From Scatosoma sp045588185 (GTDB lineage: Bacteria; Bacillota; Clostridia; Christensenellales; Borkfalkiaceae): a stretch of 37,398 nt of DNA. The position numbers and the translations under genes are program-made. Of the stretch, positions 1 to 7,475 are shown piece after piece. Numbering within the stretch: the first letter of the stretch is position 1; every line of letters starts with the position of its first letter. A model generated the notes under the pieces. The model saw nothing but the letters and a program-made list of their open reading frames with translations, ran no database searches and was not told where the DNA came from. The DNA is taken from assembly GCA_045588185.1 (NCBI GenBank), contig JAZNDR010000088.1:1-37398 (forward strand), written 5' to 3'.

Positions 1-64
1 AATGTGTGATAGAATTATTTATATCACGAATGATTATATTTACATGAGTGGTAGGAGAAAAATT

Positions 65-802
65 ATGATAAAAAGTGAAAAATACATAGTCGGTGATAAA
101 AAAGATGCAGTTTATAAATCTCTGTATGAAATGATACCCAAAGAGGATGCGTATATGCACTTGCGCCTTTCCGGGGCTTTAAACGATGTTTGTACGGATA
201 TGTATTTTTTGACGCATGAAGACGGTAAAGGGCTTTCAAGAGTATGGATGTGCTATGGAAACCATGAAAACCCCGTATCGAATTGGGGCGCAGTGTTTAC
301 CGCGGAGGAATATAGAGGAAAGGGCTATTGCGAAAAAAATTTAGATTACTGTTTTAAAGAGATTGATGCCTTGGAAAATTCGCCGACGGCGCTTTTTTGC
401 ACGGCTGGGGATATTACGGCGTTTTACCGTAGATATGGATTTGTTCCTGCAATAAAGGGGACGGATAAAGGTTTTTTATATAGGCCGTGTAGAAACAGTC
501 CTCCAACCTTTCAGGAATTTTGTGAAAGTTATTATACTCCAACAGACGAATTGTTTATCATAGACGCCGATTTCGGTTGGCGAAACGAGGTGGATTGTTT
601 GTTAAGATTTGCTTTATCGGATATGGGAGAAGAATTTGGAATCAAAGACGTTGATAAACTATGGGTACTGCTGATGAATAAACCTGAGAGGGCAAAAATA
701 ATTTTAACAAGAGAAAACAAATGCGCAGGCTGGATGGTTGACGGCATTATGCAGCTTCATCCTATATACCGTAACGTCAAAAATATTACAAGAAAAGAAT
801 AG
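65..802 (+). CDS. GNAT-family N-acetyltransferase
   Basis: This 245-residue protein probably transfers an acetyl group from acetyl-CoA to an unknown amine. The acetyl-CoA-binding signature is visible as the run EYRGKGYCEKNL near residue 100, a variant of the R-x-x-G-x-G/A loop of the GNAT fold. It is followed by a typical YRRYGF motif, the 'F/Y-Y-x-x-x-GF' end of the fold. The reading frame is open from base 2, but the start at 65 is preferred because GGAG lies about 10 bases upstream, whereas the upstream ATG codons lack a good ribosome binding site. The C-terminal 80 residues form a second, unrecognised segment. The gene converges on the AraC gene and shares the intervening hairpin with it. 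The fold is fairly secure; the substrate is unknown. Confidence 0.75.
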   Translation: MIKSEKYIVGDKKDAVYKSLYEMIPKEDAYMHLRLSGALNDVCTDMYFLTHEDGKGLSRVWMCYGNHENPVSNWGAVFTAEEYRGKGYCEKNLDYCFKEIDALENSPTALFCTAGDITAFYRRYGFVPAIKGTDKGFLYRPCRNSPPTFQEFCESYYTPTDELFIIDADFGWRNEVDCLLRFALSDMGEEFGIKDVDKLWVLLMNKPERAKIILTRENKCAGWMVDGIMQLHPIYRNVKNITRKE

Positions 803-816
803 AACAAGTAAAAAAT

Positions 817-866
817 ATAGCAACAAGCAGCGATTATCATATAGAATGATCGCTGCTTGTTGCTAT
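817..866 (-). terminator. Intrinsic terminator for the minus-strand AraC gene
   Basis: Two perfect 18-base arms (817-834 and 849-866, ATAGCAACAAGCAGCGAT and its complement) enclose a 14-base loop. Five A residues at 811-815 give a U-tract when read on the minus strand, so the hairpin best ends the AraC transcript. On the plus strand no T-run follows, so it would end the acetyltransferase transcript less efficiently. Confidence 0.8.
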
Positions 867-936
867 GTATAAAAAGGCGTATATGCGTTAAGGGTTATGT
901 AAAGAAAACTACGTATGAAAAACATTGAATTTCTGA

Positions 937-1719
937 TTAGATTCGTTGATTTTTTTCTTTTCGGTAAACCGAAGGCGATATGCCTTCGTGCTTTTTAAAT
1001 GTTTTTGAAAAGGTGTATACGTCGGCATAGCCTAAGGAATACGCAATTTCGCTGAGATTTTCATAGTCGCTTTGCAACATCTTTTTCGCTTTTTTAATAC
1101 GCAATTGATGTAGGTAGGTAATGGGTGAAACTCCCATGATGGCAGTAAATAGCTTTCGGAAATATACTGTGGACATTCCTGTAAGATTTGATAACTGTTC
1201 GTTGGAAATATGCTGATTATAATTTTGGGAAATATATTCCAACGCAGGGAATATTTTTTTGCGCTTTTCAAGATTGGTATAGGACGGCTGTTTCGTTTCC
1301 AACAAAAAAATGAGCAACGAATAAACGTTCCGTATCGTTTCCAACTTATAATGTGGCGGTTTTAGAATATTGATAGCTTCTGTGTTTTTAAGCGTGCGGA
1401 GTATCTTTTCGTTATCTGTTACTCTAAAAGTAAAAATATTCGAGGATTCCGCGTCGCTGTCGAATTCCACGACGAAATACCGTCCGCTTTGCGTGCATTG
1501 CCAAGTATAGCACGAGCCTTTTGGTAAAATGACCATATTTTGCGCGTTGGAAATATGTGTTTGTCCCTCGTTCGTGTAGACTGTTTCGCCCTCATATTTT
1601 AATATGATAGCCCAAAAAGGACGATTGCTACGCGAAGTTACTTTACCCTTTTCCGTATAAATGTTCGAAATGGAATGCACTCTTTTAACGGTTATATTGG
1701 ATAATTCCTTTAAATCCAT
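937..1719 (-). CDS. AraC-family transcriptional regulator
   Basis: A 260-residue regulator with an N-terminal cupin-like ligand-sensing half and a C-terminal double helix-turn-helix. The DNA-binding half starts at about residue 160 with YISQNYNQHISNEQLSNLTG, then has the hallmark second helix-turn-helix region LSEIAYSLGYADVYTFSKTF and the closing GISPSVYRKE. The start is supported by AAGGAAG seven bases before the ATG and by a near-consensus promoter upstream. The gene is transcribed away from the amidohydrolase operon across a 163-base gap, the usual arrangement for a regulator of its neighbour, so it probably controls that operon in response to its substrate. The inducer is unknown. Confidence 0.92.
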   Translation of the reverse strand: MDLKELSNITVKRVHSISNIYTEKGKVTSRSNRPFWAIILKYEGETVYTNEGQTHISNAQNMVILPKGSCYTWQCTQSGRYFVVEFDSDAESSNIFTFRVTDNEKILRTLKNTEAINILKPPHYKLETIRNVYSLLIFLLETKQPSYTNLEKRKKIFPALEYISQNYNQHISNEQLSNLTGMSTVYFRKLFTAIMGVSPITYLHQLRIKKAKKMLQSDYENLSEIAYSLGYADVYTFSKTFKKHEGISPSVYRKEKNQRI

Positions 1720-1747
1720 ACGTAAACTTCCTTTTCAATTTTTATTT

Positions 1748-1776
1748 AGTATAACAAAAATAAAAATATTTGTCAA
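1748..1776 (-). promoter_or_regulatory. Sigma-A-type promoter for the AraC gene
   Basis: Read on the minus strand this is TTGACA (1771-1776), 17 bases, then TATACT (1748-1753). The predicted start lies about 20 bases before the AraC ATG, leaving room for the AAGGAAG ribosome binding site. It sits about 40 bases from the divergent operon promoter, so one regulator could affect both. Confidence 0.75.
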
Positions 1777-1817
1777 TAAACGAGTATCAAATCAGACAAA
1801 AAAATATCGTTTGGGCA

Positions 1818-1846
1818 TTTACATTTTTTTATCCTTAATTTATAAT
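1818..1846 (+). promoter_or_regulatory. Sigma-A-type promoter for the 1883-7448 operon
   Basis: TTTACA (1818-1823), a 17-base spacer, then a perfect TATAAT (1841-1846). Transcription would begin near 1853, about 30 bases before the amidohydrolase start at 1883. The spacing and match make this the likely operon promoter. Confidence 0.75.
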
Positions 1847-1882
1847 GAACCTGTGGAACACAACGAGAATGGAGTCATGAAA

Positions 1883-2950
1883 ATGCCGTACATACTTATT
1901 CGCAACGGAAAACTTTGGGACGGGGAAAGCTTTATAAATGCCGATCTTTTGATTGATAAAGGCAGGATAGCACAGATAAGCGGTACGATACAGACGAATG
2001 CGGATTTTATTTACGACGCTATGGGAAAAATCGTTTCGGCAGGCCTTGTCGATATGCACGTTCATATGCAAGGCGTATCGCCGAATCTGTTTGGGGTCAA
2101 CGCAGAGATGAGCTGTATTCCTTTCGGGGTTACGGCGGCGGCAGACGCTTGCGCGGTCTTGGAAGACGGGCGGGATATTTCGCAATCGCTTGTGAAAAAC
2201 GTGCTCTTTGCGGGTACGGCTATTATAAACGACCGCGCTTCTTTTTCGCAAACGAAAAAAATCATTTCGAAATACGGCGATAGGGTCATCGGTTTAAAAG
2301 CTTTTTTCGATAAGGAATCGGGGCAGGTGCGTTCCATAACTCCTTTGCGTGAAATCGTAGAGTTTGCGCAAGAGAGAAATTTAAAAGTGATGGTACATTC
2401 CTCAGGTGCTCCAACTGTAATGTCGGAGGCGGTGGAGGTTTTGCGGGCGGGCGATATTTTAACGCATGCTTACCACGGCGGGGAAAACAGCGTGCGTGAC
2501 GATGGTTTCGCTTGTTTAAAAAGAGCGAAAGAAAAGGGCGTGATTATAGATATCGGCTTCGCTGGGAACGTGCATGCTGATTTTTCGATATTGCGAGAGG
2601 GTATTGAAAACGGAATAAAACCGAATACAATTAGTACGGATATCACTCGGTGTAGTGCGTATAAGCGCGGGGGCAGGTATGGAATGACTGCTTGTATGAC
2701 CATGGCGCGACTCTTGGGAATGACCGAAGAAGAAGTCTTAAAAGCGGTAACCTCTGCGCCTGCAAAGGCACTCGGTAAACAAGACGAGTGGGGACATTTG
2801 CGGGTGGGCAGGCAAGCAGATATTTCCGTTTTGGAATGCGGAAACGAAACGCTTGCACTGACGGATAAATACGGGAATTCCGTAAAGAGTAAGCTTGGTT
2901 ATAAAAATATTTTGACAATCGTAAACGGCGAAGTCGTTTATAGAAAGTAA
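1883..2950 (+). CDS. Amidohydrolase/deacetylase-family metallohydrolase
   Basis: A 355-residue TIM-barrel metal-dependent hydrolase of the amidohydrolase superfamily, expected to cleave an amide or ester bond in the cytoplasm. Visible metal ligands are the HxH motif DMHVH (His59 and His61), a candidate carboxylated lysine at Lys139 in GLKAF, His172 in MVHSS, His195/His198 in THAYH, and Asp253 in STDITR. The overall pattern resembles the dihydroorotase-like subgroup that includes acetyl-mandelate deacetylases. The frame is open upstream, but GGAG at 1871-1874 is eight bases before the ATG at 1883, which favours this start over the ATG at 1877. It is the first gene of the operon and may release an acyl or carbamoyl group before the oxidoreductases act. 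The substrate is not predictable from sequence. Confidence 0.85.
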   Translation: MPYILIRNGKLWDGESFINADLLIDKGRIAQISGTIQTNADFIYDAMGKIVSAGLVDMHVHMQGVSPNLFGVNAEMSCIPFGVTAAADACAVLEDGRDISQSLVKNVLFAGTAIINDRASFSQTKKIISKYGDRVIGLKAFFDKESGQVRSITPLREIVEFAQERNLKVMVHSSGAPTVMSEAVEVLRAGDILTHAYHGGENSVRDDGFACLKRAKEKGVIIDIGFAGNVHADFSILREGIENGIKPNTISTDITRCSAYKRGGRYGMTACMTMARLLGMTEEEVLKAVTSAPAKALGKQDEWGHLRVGRQADISVLECGNETLALTDKYGNSVKSKLGYKNILTIVNGEVVYRK

Positions 2951-2967
2951 ATAAAAGGAGTAAAAAA

Positions 2968-3972
2968 ATGAAAAAAGTTTTGGTTTTAGGTGCAACGGGT
3001 GCGATGGGGCAATACCTTGTGCCCGAATTGCTGGAATTGGGCTATGAGGTGGACGCAGTAACGCTGGACAACGTGACTTCTGATTGTAAAAATTTAAGGT
3101 ATCTCGTCTGCAACGCTAAGGAAAAATCCGTTTTAGCGGAATTGTTAAAGACGAAATACGACGGCGTCGTCGATTTTATGGCGTATAAAACGCAGGAATT
3201 TGAAGAGGTATATAGATTATTTTTGGATAACACTAAGCATTATCTTTTCCTTTCTTCCTGCCGTGTTTTTGCAAACGATCCTCCCATTACGGAAAAGTCG
3301 GCAAGACTGTTGGACGTATCCAAAGACGAGGTATTCCTCGCTACGGACGATTATGCGCTCGCAAAGGCGAAACAAGAAAATATTTTAAGAAATTCGGCGT
3401 ATTCAAATTGGACAATTGTCAGACCTGCAACGACCTATTCACGAGGCAGATTTCAGCTTGTAACATTAGAGGCGCAAACGGTGATTTACCGTATGCACGC
3501 GGGCAAAACCATCGTGCTTCCCGAACCCGCAATGCCCTGTCAAGCCACACTTTCTTGGGGCGGGGACGTGGCGAAAATGCTTGCGAAGCTATTGTTCAAC
3601 GAAAAGGCGTACCGAGAGGACTATAACGTGGCGACGGCAGAGCACCACTCGTGGCAAGAAATCGCGGAAATTTACAATGAAATTTGTCCGTTTAAGTATA
3701 TTACCGTGAGTGTGGACGATTATCTCAATATTATCGCACCCGGGGCAAATTATGCGAAATACCAGCTTATTTACGCAAGAATGTTTGAACGCATCACGGA
3801 TAATACCAAGGTGTTAGAGCACACGGGCATGAAGCAGTCGGAACTCATGGGCTTAAAGGACGGACTTACTTACGAATACGGACGGTCGAAAGACTTTGAT
3901 TGGGCGCGCTTTGAAAGCGAGGGCAGAAACGTGAGAATGGACGAATACTTAAAAAAGAACGGTTTGAAGTAA
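2968..3972 (+). CDS. NAD-dependent epimerase/dehydratase-like protein
   Basis: A 334-residue extended short-chain dehydrogenase. The N-terminus carries the nucleotide-binding Rossmann motif LGATGAMG (residues 7-14). The catalytic pair of the family is seen as YALAK (Tyr129, Lys133), with SSCRVF at 96-101 contributing the upstream serine. The C-terminal half, with DYLNIIAPGANYAKYQ, is the substrate-binding part. AAAGGAG lies seven bases before the start. The protein follows the amidohydrolase by 17 bases and is clearly in the same transcript. It probably oxidises, reduces or epimerises a sugar-like intermediate. It could also belong to the isoflavone-reductase-like atypical SDRs, because its N-terminal glycine motif is GxxGxxG. 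Confidence 0.85.
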   Translation: MKKVLVLGATGAMGQYLVPELLELGYEVDAVTLDNVTSDCKNLRYLVCNAKEKSVLAELLKTKYDGVVDFMAYKTQEFEEVYRLFLDNTKHYLFLSSCRVFANDPPITEKSARLLDVSKDEVFLATDDYALAKAKQENILRNSAYSNWTIVRPATTYSRGRFQLVTLEAQTVIYRMHAGKTIVLPEPAMPCQATLSWGGDVAKMLAKLLFNEKAYREDYNVATAEHHSWQEIAEIYNEICPFKYITVSVDDYLNIIAPGANYAKYQLIYARMFERITDNTKVLEHTGMKQSELMGLKDGLTYEYGRSKDFDWARFESEGRNVRMDEYLKKNGLK

Positions 3973-3992
3973 CAAAATAAAGGAGTAAAACG

Positions 3993-4973
3993 ATGAAAGC
4001 TTGTTTGGTAGAAAATGGAAAAATGGTATGGAAAGAGGTCGCAGAACCTATAATGGGACAAGATGAAGTGCTTGTGGAGATATACGCAACGGCGTTAAAC
4101 CGCGCCGATTTATTACAAAAGCAGGGCACTTATCCCTCGCCTGCGGGGTGGCCACAGTGGCCTGGGTTAGAACTTGCGGGGAAAATCGTTGCGATGGGCG
4201 AAACGGCAAAAAAAGAGAGTAAATTCAAAATCGGCGACGGCGTTTGCGCGCTCGTAGGCGGCGGCGCGTATGCGGAAAAAATTGCCGTACCCTATCAGCT
4301 TTTGATGCCTATTCCGAAAAATATAACCTTTGAAGAAGCGTCCGCGCTTCCCGAAGCGTACGCAACGAGTTATCTTAACTTGTTCTACGAGGGACAGTTA
4401 AAGGCGGGGCAGGTGCTTTACGTTGCGGCTGGTGCGAGTGGTCTTGCGAGTGCGGCGATCCCTATGGGCAAAGCGGCAGGAGCGTACGTCGTTACCAGCG
4501 TACAGACATATCAGCAGGCGGAAAACATCAAAAACCTCGGCGCGGATTATATTATTATCCAAGAAAAAGAGAGTATTCCCGAGGTGTTCGAACGCTTGGA
4601 AAAGGAGGGCAGACCCGTCAACGTTTGTATGGACTGTTTGAGCGGCGAAGATTTAGGGAAAGCGATGCCGTATATGGCAAGAGGGGGCTACTGGGTAGTC
4701 ATTTCCACTTTGGCGGGCATTGAAACGAATATCAAGCTCCGCCCTCTTTTAACCAAAGGCTTGCATTTGGTCGGCAGTATGCTTCGCAACCGCACGAACG
4801 AGATGAAAGCGGAAATATTGAACGGGCTTGTGGAAACGATGTGGCAACACTTGGAAAACGGCAAGATAAAACCGTCCATTTATAAAGTATTGCCGATGGA
4901 AGAAGTCAACGAGGCGCAGGCGATTTTAGAACGCTTTGAAAATACGGGCAAGGTGGTGTTGAAGATAAAATGA
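3993..4973 (+). CDS. Zinc-independent MDR oxidoreductase (quinone-oxidoreductase-like)
   Basis: A 326-residue medium-chain dehydrogenase/reductase of the NADPH:quinone reductase type. It has an N-terminal GroES-like domain with ATALNRADLLQKQGTYP, typical of this branch, followed by the cofactor domain with VAAGASGLASAA near residues 144-155. The zinc-binding cysteine cluster of alcohol dehydrogenases is absent, so it is expected to reduce a quinone, enone or similar double bond with NAD(P)H. It starts 20 bases after the previous stop with a good AAAGGAG site, and its last four bases overlap the next start (ATGA), indicating translational coupling. The physiological substrate is unknown. Confidence 0.88.
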   Translation: MKACLVENGKMVWKEVAEPIMGQDEVLVEIYATALNRADLLQKQGTYPSPAGWPQWPGLELAGKIVAMGETAKKESKFKIGDGVCALVGGGAYAEKIAVPYQLLMPIPKNITFEEASALPEAYATSYLNLFYEGQLKAGQVLYVAAGASGLASAAIPMGKAAGAYVVTSVQTYQQAENIKNLGADYIIIQEKESIPEVFERLEKEGRPVNVCMDCLSGEDLGKAMPYMARGGYWVVISTLAGIETNIKLRPLLTKGLHLVGSMLRNRTNEMKAEILNGLVETMWQHLENGKIKPSIYKVLPMEEVNEAQAILERFENTGKVVLKIK

Positions 4974-5785
4974 AAAAACTTTCTATGATAGACGCACCGG
5001 CGTTGGCGGGCGTCGTACGCGAGGAGAGCATAAAAGCCGCGATTGCGGAAATCAAAAATTGTATTTATAACGGCGCGGATATGATTGATTTGCATATGTC
5101 CTGCTTGCCCGATACAAGCGTGGAAACTTTAAAACCGATTATCGCCTCGTCGAAATTACCGTTGCTTGCATTAAATTATAATTCGAAATACGACTGGTCG
5201 GACGCAGGCTTTACGGAAGAAGAAAGAACAAACTCTTTTCTCCGTGCAGTCGAGGCAGGCGCGGCGGGTGTGGATATACAAGGCTATACCTTTCATTTGC
5301 CTTCTAAAAACGCTTTTTACGGCGAGGACAAATATTCCTTTACCAAAGGCAATCCCAAAGAAATCGTAACGGATACCGCAATCATTGATAAACAATGCGA
5401 ATTCATTGAACGCGTACATGGTATGGGGGCAGAGGTACTTTTGTCCTGCCACCCTGCTATTGCCATGAATTGCCAACAGGTGGTGGAGCTCGCTTTATTT
5501 TTAGAAAAACGCAAGCCCGATATTATTAAAATCGTAACGATTGCCAACACCGAAGAGGAAATGCTGGAAAGCTTAAAAACTATGCTTGCGTTAAAACGAG
5601 AGGTAAAAACACCCGTCAGCTATCACGCCGGCGGTGCGGCAGGGGCACTGTCGCGAATTCTTAATCCCGCACTCGGCGGTCAAATCGCCTTTTGCGTTGA
5701 CCGTTTTAAAGCGGGCAGTACGATGGAACAATTGGATTTAAAAACGGCAAAAAATCTTGTTGAGGAATTAAAAAAGATTTTATGA
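4970..5785 (+). CDS. Type I 3-dehydroquinate-dehydratase-like Schiff-base enzyme
   Basis: A 271-residue (beta/alpha)8 protein that aligns by eye with class I dehydroquinate dehydratase (AroD). The Schiff-base lysine is Lys187 in DIIKIV, the general-base histidine is His161 in LLSCHPA, and the late substrate-binding arginine is Arg229 in GALSRI. However, the usual E-W-R-x-D strand is D-L-H-M-S here (40-44), and the substrate arginine of the FTFRS strand is replaced by asparagine (Asn71). The imine chemistry is therefore probably kept while the substrate differs. Both ends overlap neighbouring genes by four bases, so it is coupled to the oxidoreductases. A role in ordinary shikimate biosynthesis is unlikely in this setting. 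Confidence 0.75.
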   Translation: MKKLSMIDAPALAGVVREESIKAAIAEIKNCIYNGADMIDLHMSCLPDTSVETLKPIIASSKLPLLALNYNSKYDWSDAGFTEEERTNSFLRAVEAGAAGVDIQGYTFHLPSKNAFYGEDKYSFTKGNPKEIVTDTAIIDKQCEFIERVHGMGAEVLLSCHPAIAMNCQQVVELALFLEKRKPDIIKIVTIANTEEEMLESLKTMLALKREVKTPVSYHAGGAAGALSRILNPALGGQIAFCVDRFKAGSTMEQLDLKTAKNLVEELKKIL

Positions 5786-6531
5786 AAAGATTTATACACA
5801 AAACGGTAATGGTGACGGGCGCAGGCGCAAACATCGGCAAAGAGATAGCCTTATCGTTCGCACGCGAGGGCGCAAACGTGGTTGTATGCGACTATAAAGC
5901 GGAAAACGCCGTTAAAACGGCGGAAGAAATTGTGGCTATGGGCGGAAACGCTCTGCCTGCAATCTGCGACGTTCGGAACAGACAAGGCGTATTTGCTTGC
6001 GTCGAAGAAGCAGTGGCAAGGTTTGGAAAGATCGACGTGCTTGTAAATAACGCAGGCGGAAGCGCGGCGTTGCTTGGCAAATTATCGAAATTCGTAGACG
6101 CCGAACAAAACACCTTAGATTTTGTTATAGACACCAATTTAAAAGGAACGATGCACTGCATACAGGCGGTTTTACGGCGAATGATAGAAAACGGCGGCGG
6201 GCATATCGTTAATATTTCTTCGATTGCAGCGATAACGGGATTGGCGGATCGCGTTGATTATTCGGCGGCAAAGGCGGGCGTTTTGGGAATGACGAAAGCG
6301 CTTGCAATGGAGGTTGGCGAGTACAACGTTTTGGTGAATTGTGTTTCTCCCGGGGCAATCGAGCGTGGCGGCGTGAAGAGGGAGCATATGACCTATATCG
6401 GTAAAACGGGCAGGAGCGGAACGCCTAAAAATATTGCGGACACGATACTGTTCTTGGCTTCGCAAGATTATATCACGGGAGAAAATATCGTCGTGGACGG
6501 CGGACGTACCTTGGGCGTTAGTCATTTATAA
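5782..6531 (+). CDS. SDR-family oxidoreductase
   Basis: A 249-residue classical short-chain dehydrogenase using NAD(P). All signature motifs are visible: cofactor-binding TGAGANIG (12-19), NNAG (89-92), the catalytic serine Ser147 in ISS, and YSAAK with Tyr160 and Lys164. The C-terminal DGGRTLG ending is typical of FabG-like members. The start overlaps the previous stop as ATGA, and the gene precedes the transporter by 11 bases. It probably carries out a ketone/alcohol step in the same pathway as the other operon enzymes. Asp37 after the second beta strand (VVVCDY) suggests preference for NAD(H) over NADP(H), by family rule. Confidence 0.92.
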   Translation: MKRFIHKTVMVTGAGANIGKEIALSFAREGANVVVCDYKAENAVKTAEEIVAMGGNALPAICDVRNRQGVFACVEEAVARFGKIDVLVNNAGGSAALLGKLSKFVDAEQNTLDFVIDTNLKGTMHCIQAVLRRMIENGGGHIVNISSIAAITGLADRVDYSAAKAGVLGMTKALAMEVGEYNVLVNCVSPGAIERGGVKREHMTYIGKTGRSGTPKNIADTILFLASQDYITGENIVVDGGRTLGVSHL

Positions 6532-6542
6532 GGGAGCGGAGT

Positions 6543-7448
6543 ATGAATAAAACGAAAACCGTTTGTTGGGCGTTACTCGTTATGTTCTTATGGGGCTCGC
6601 TCTTTCCGATGGTAAAATTGGGCTTTCGTTTTTACGAGGTGAAAACGACGGGCGACATTTTGTTGTTCGCAGGAATACGCTTTACTATTTGCGGGGGCTT
6701 GATTTGCTTGTTTGCACTCGGTAAAGATAAAAAAAGCTACGCACCTGTAAAATCGGCTTTTTTGCCGATTGCGCTGTCGGGATTGTTCGCTATCGTGTTG
6801 CATTACGCGTTTACTTACTTGGGATTGAGCAGTACCGCTTCTTCCAAAACGGCGATTTTAAAACAGGTGGGTTTACTGTTTTACGTTTGCTTTTCCTCGC
6901 TGTTTTTTAAGGACGATAAACTGACGGTAAAAAAGGGAATAGGCGTACTGTTAGGCTTCGTGGGTATTATCGCCATCAACGTTTCTTCGGAAGGCGTAAG
7001 CTTTCATAAGGGAGATTTATTGATAATAGCCGCTTCGTTTTGTACCGTGTTTTCCAACGTCATCAGTAAAAAGGTGTTTAAAAAAGTCGAGCCGATTACG
7101 GCAACGGGCTGTTCGCAACTGTTCGGGGGTGTGATACTGTTGATAGTGGGCATTTGCATGGGCGGCAGCGTTAGCTTTTCGTGGGACTGGTCACTTCTTG
7201 TAATGGTGTATATCTGTTTGGCGTCCATCATCAGCTATTGTCTTTGGTATACGATTATCAAAAACAGCGAGCTTTCGGGTATGTTCATTATCAAGTTTGC
7301 GGAGCCGTTGTTTTCCTGTATCTTGGGCGCAATTATATTACAGGAAAATATCTTTAAATGGCAATATTTAGCCGCATTCTTGCTCATCGGCGGCGGTATC
7401 GTAATTTCTAATTTGAAAATAAAAAAGAAAAATACGGCACGCTTTTAA
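6543..7448 (+). CDS. EamA/DMT-superfamily transporter
   Basis: A 301-residue integral membrane protein with about ten hydrophobic segments arranged as two repeats of the EamA type. It starts with ALLVMFLWGSLFPMVKLGF, and a second-half motif reads IIKNSELSGMFIIKFAEPLF, as in drug/metabolite transporters. GGGAGCGGAG precedes the start. It closes the operon, so it most likely moves the substrate or an end product of the enzymes encoded upstream across the cytoplasmic membrane; direction cannot be told. Its stop codon lies inside the loop of the following hairpin. Confidence 0.9.
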   Translation: MNKTKTVCWALLVMFLWGSLFPMVKLGFRFYEVKTTGDILLFAGIRFTICGGLICLFALGKDKKSYAPVKSAFLPIALSGLFAIVLHYAFTYLGLSSTASSKTAILKQVGLLFYVCFSSLFFKDDKLTVKKGIGVLLGFVGIIAINVSSEGVSFHKGDLLIIAASFCTVFSNVISKKVFKKVEPITATGCSQLFGGVILLIVGICMGGSVSFSWDWSLLVMVYICLASIISYCLWYTIIKNSELSGMFIIKFAEPLFSCILGAIILQENIFKWQYLAAFLLIGGGIVISNLKIKKKNTARF

Positions 7449-7458
7449 GCGTGCCGTA
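7433..7458 (-). terminator. Bidirectional hairpin between convergent genes
   Basis: TACGGCACGC (7433-7442) and its exact complement (7449-7458) surround a six-base loop containing the transporter stop codon. On the minus strand the stem is followed by a strong T-rich tract (complement of the A-rich 7420-7432), a good terminator for the GH99-like gene. On the plus strand only TAAAATAT follows, so termination of the transporter operon would be weaker. Confidence 0.75.
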
Positions 7459-7475
7459 TAAAATATATGCGTAAA

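Noticed and set aside
1661..1882. Upstream extension of the amidohydrolase frame giving a 429-residue protein
   Set aside because: The extra 74 residues overlap the AraC gene and both promoters, and have no ribosome binding site. GGAG eight bases before 1883 explains the start better.
4970..5785. Assignment as the housekeeping shikimate gene aroD
   Set aside because: Catalytic lysine and histidine match, but the substrate-binding residues differ and no other shikimate gene is nearby.
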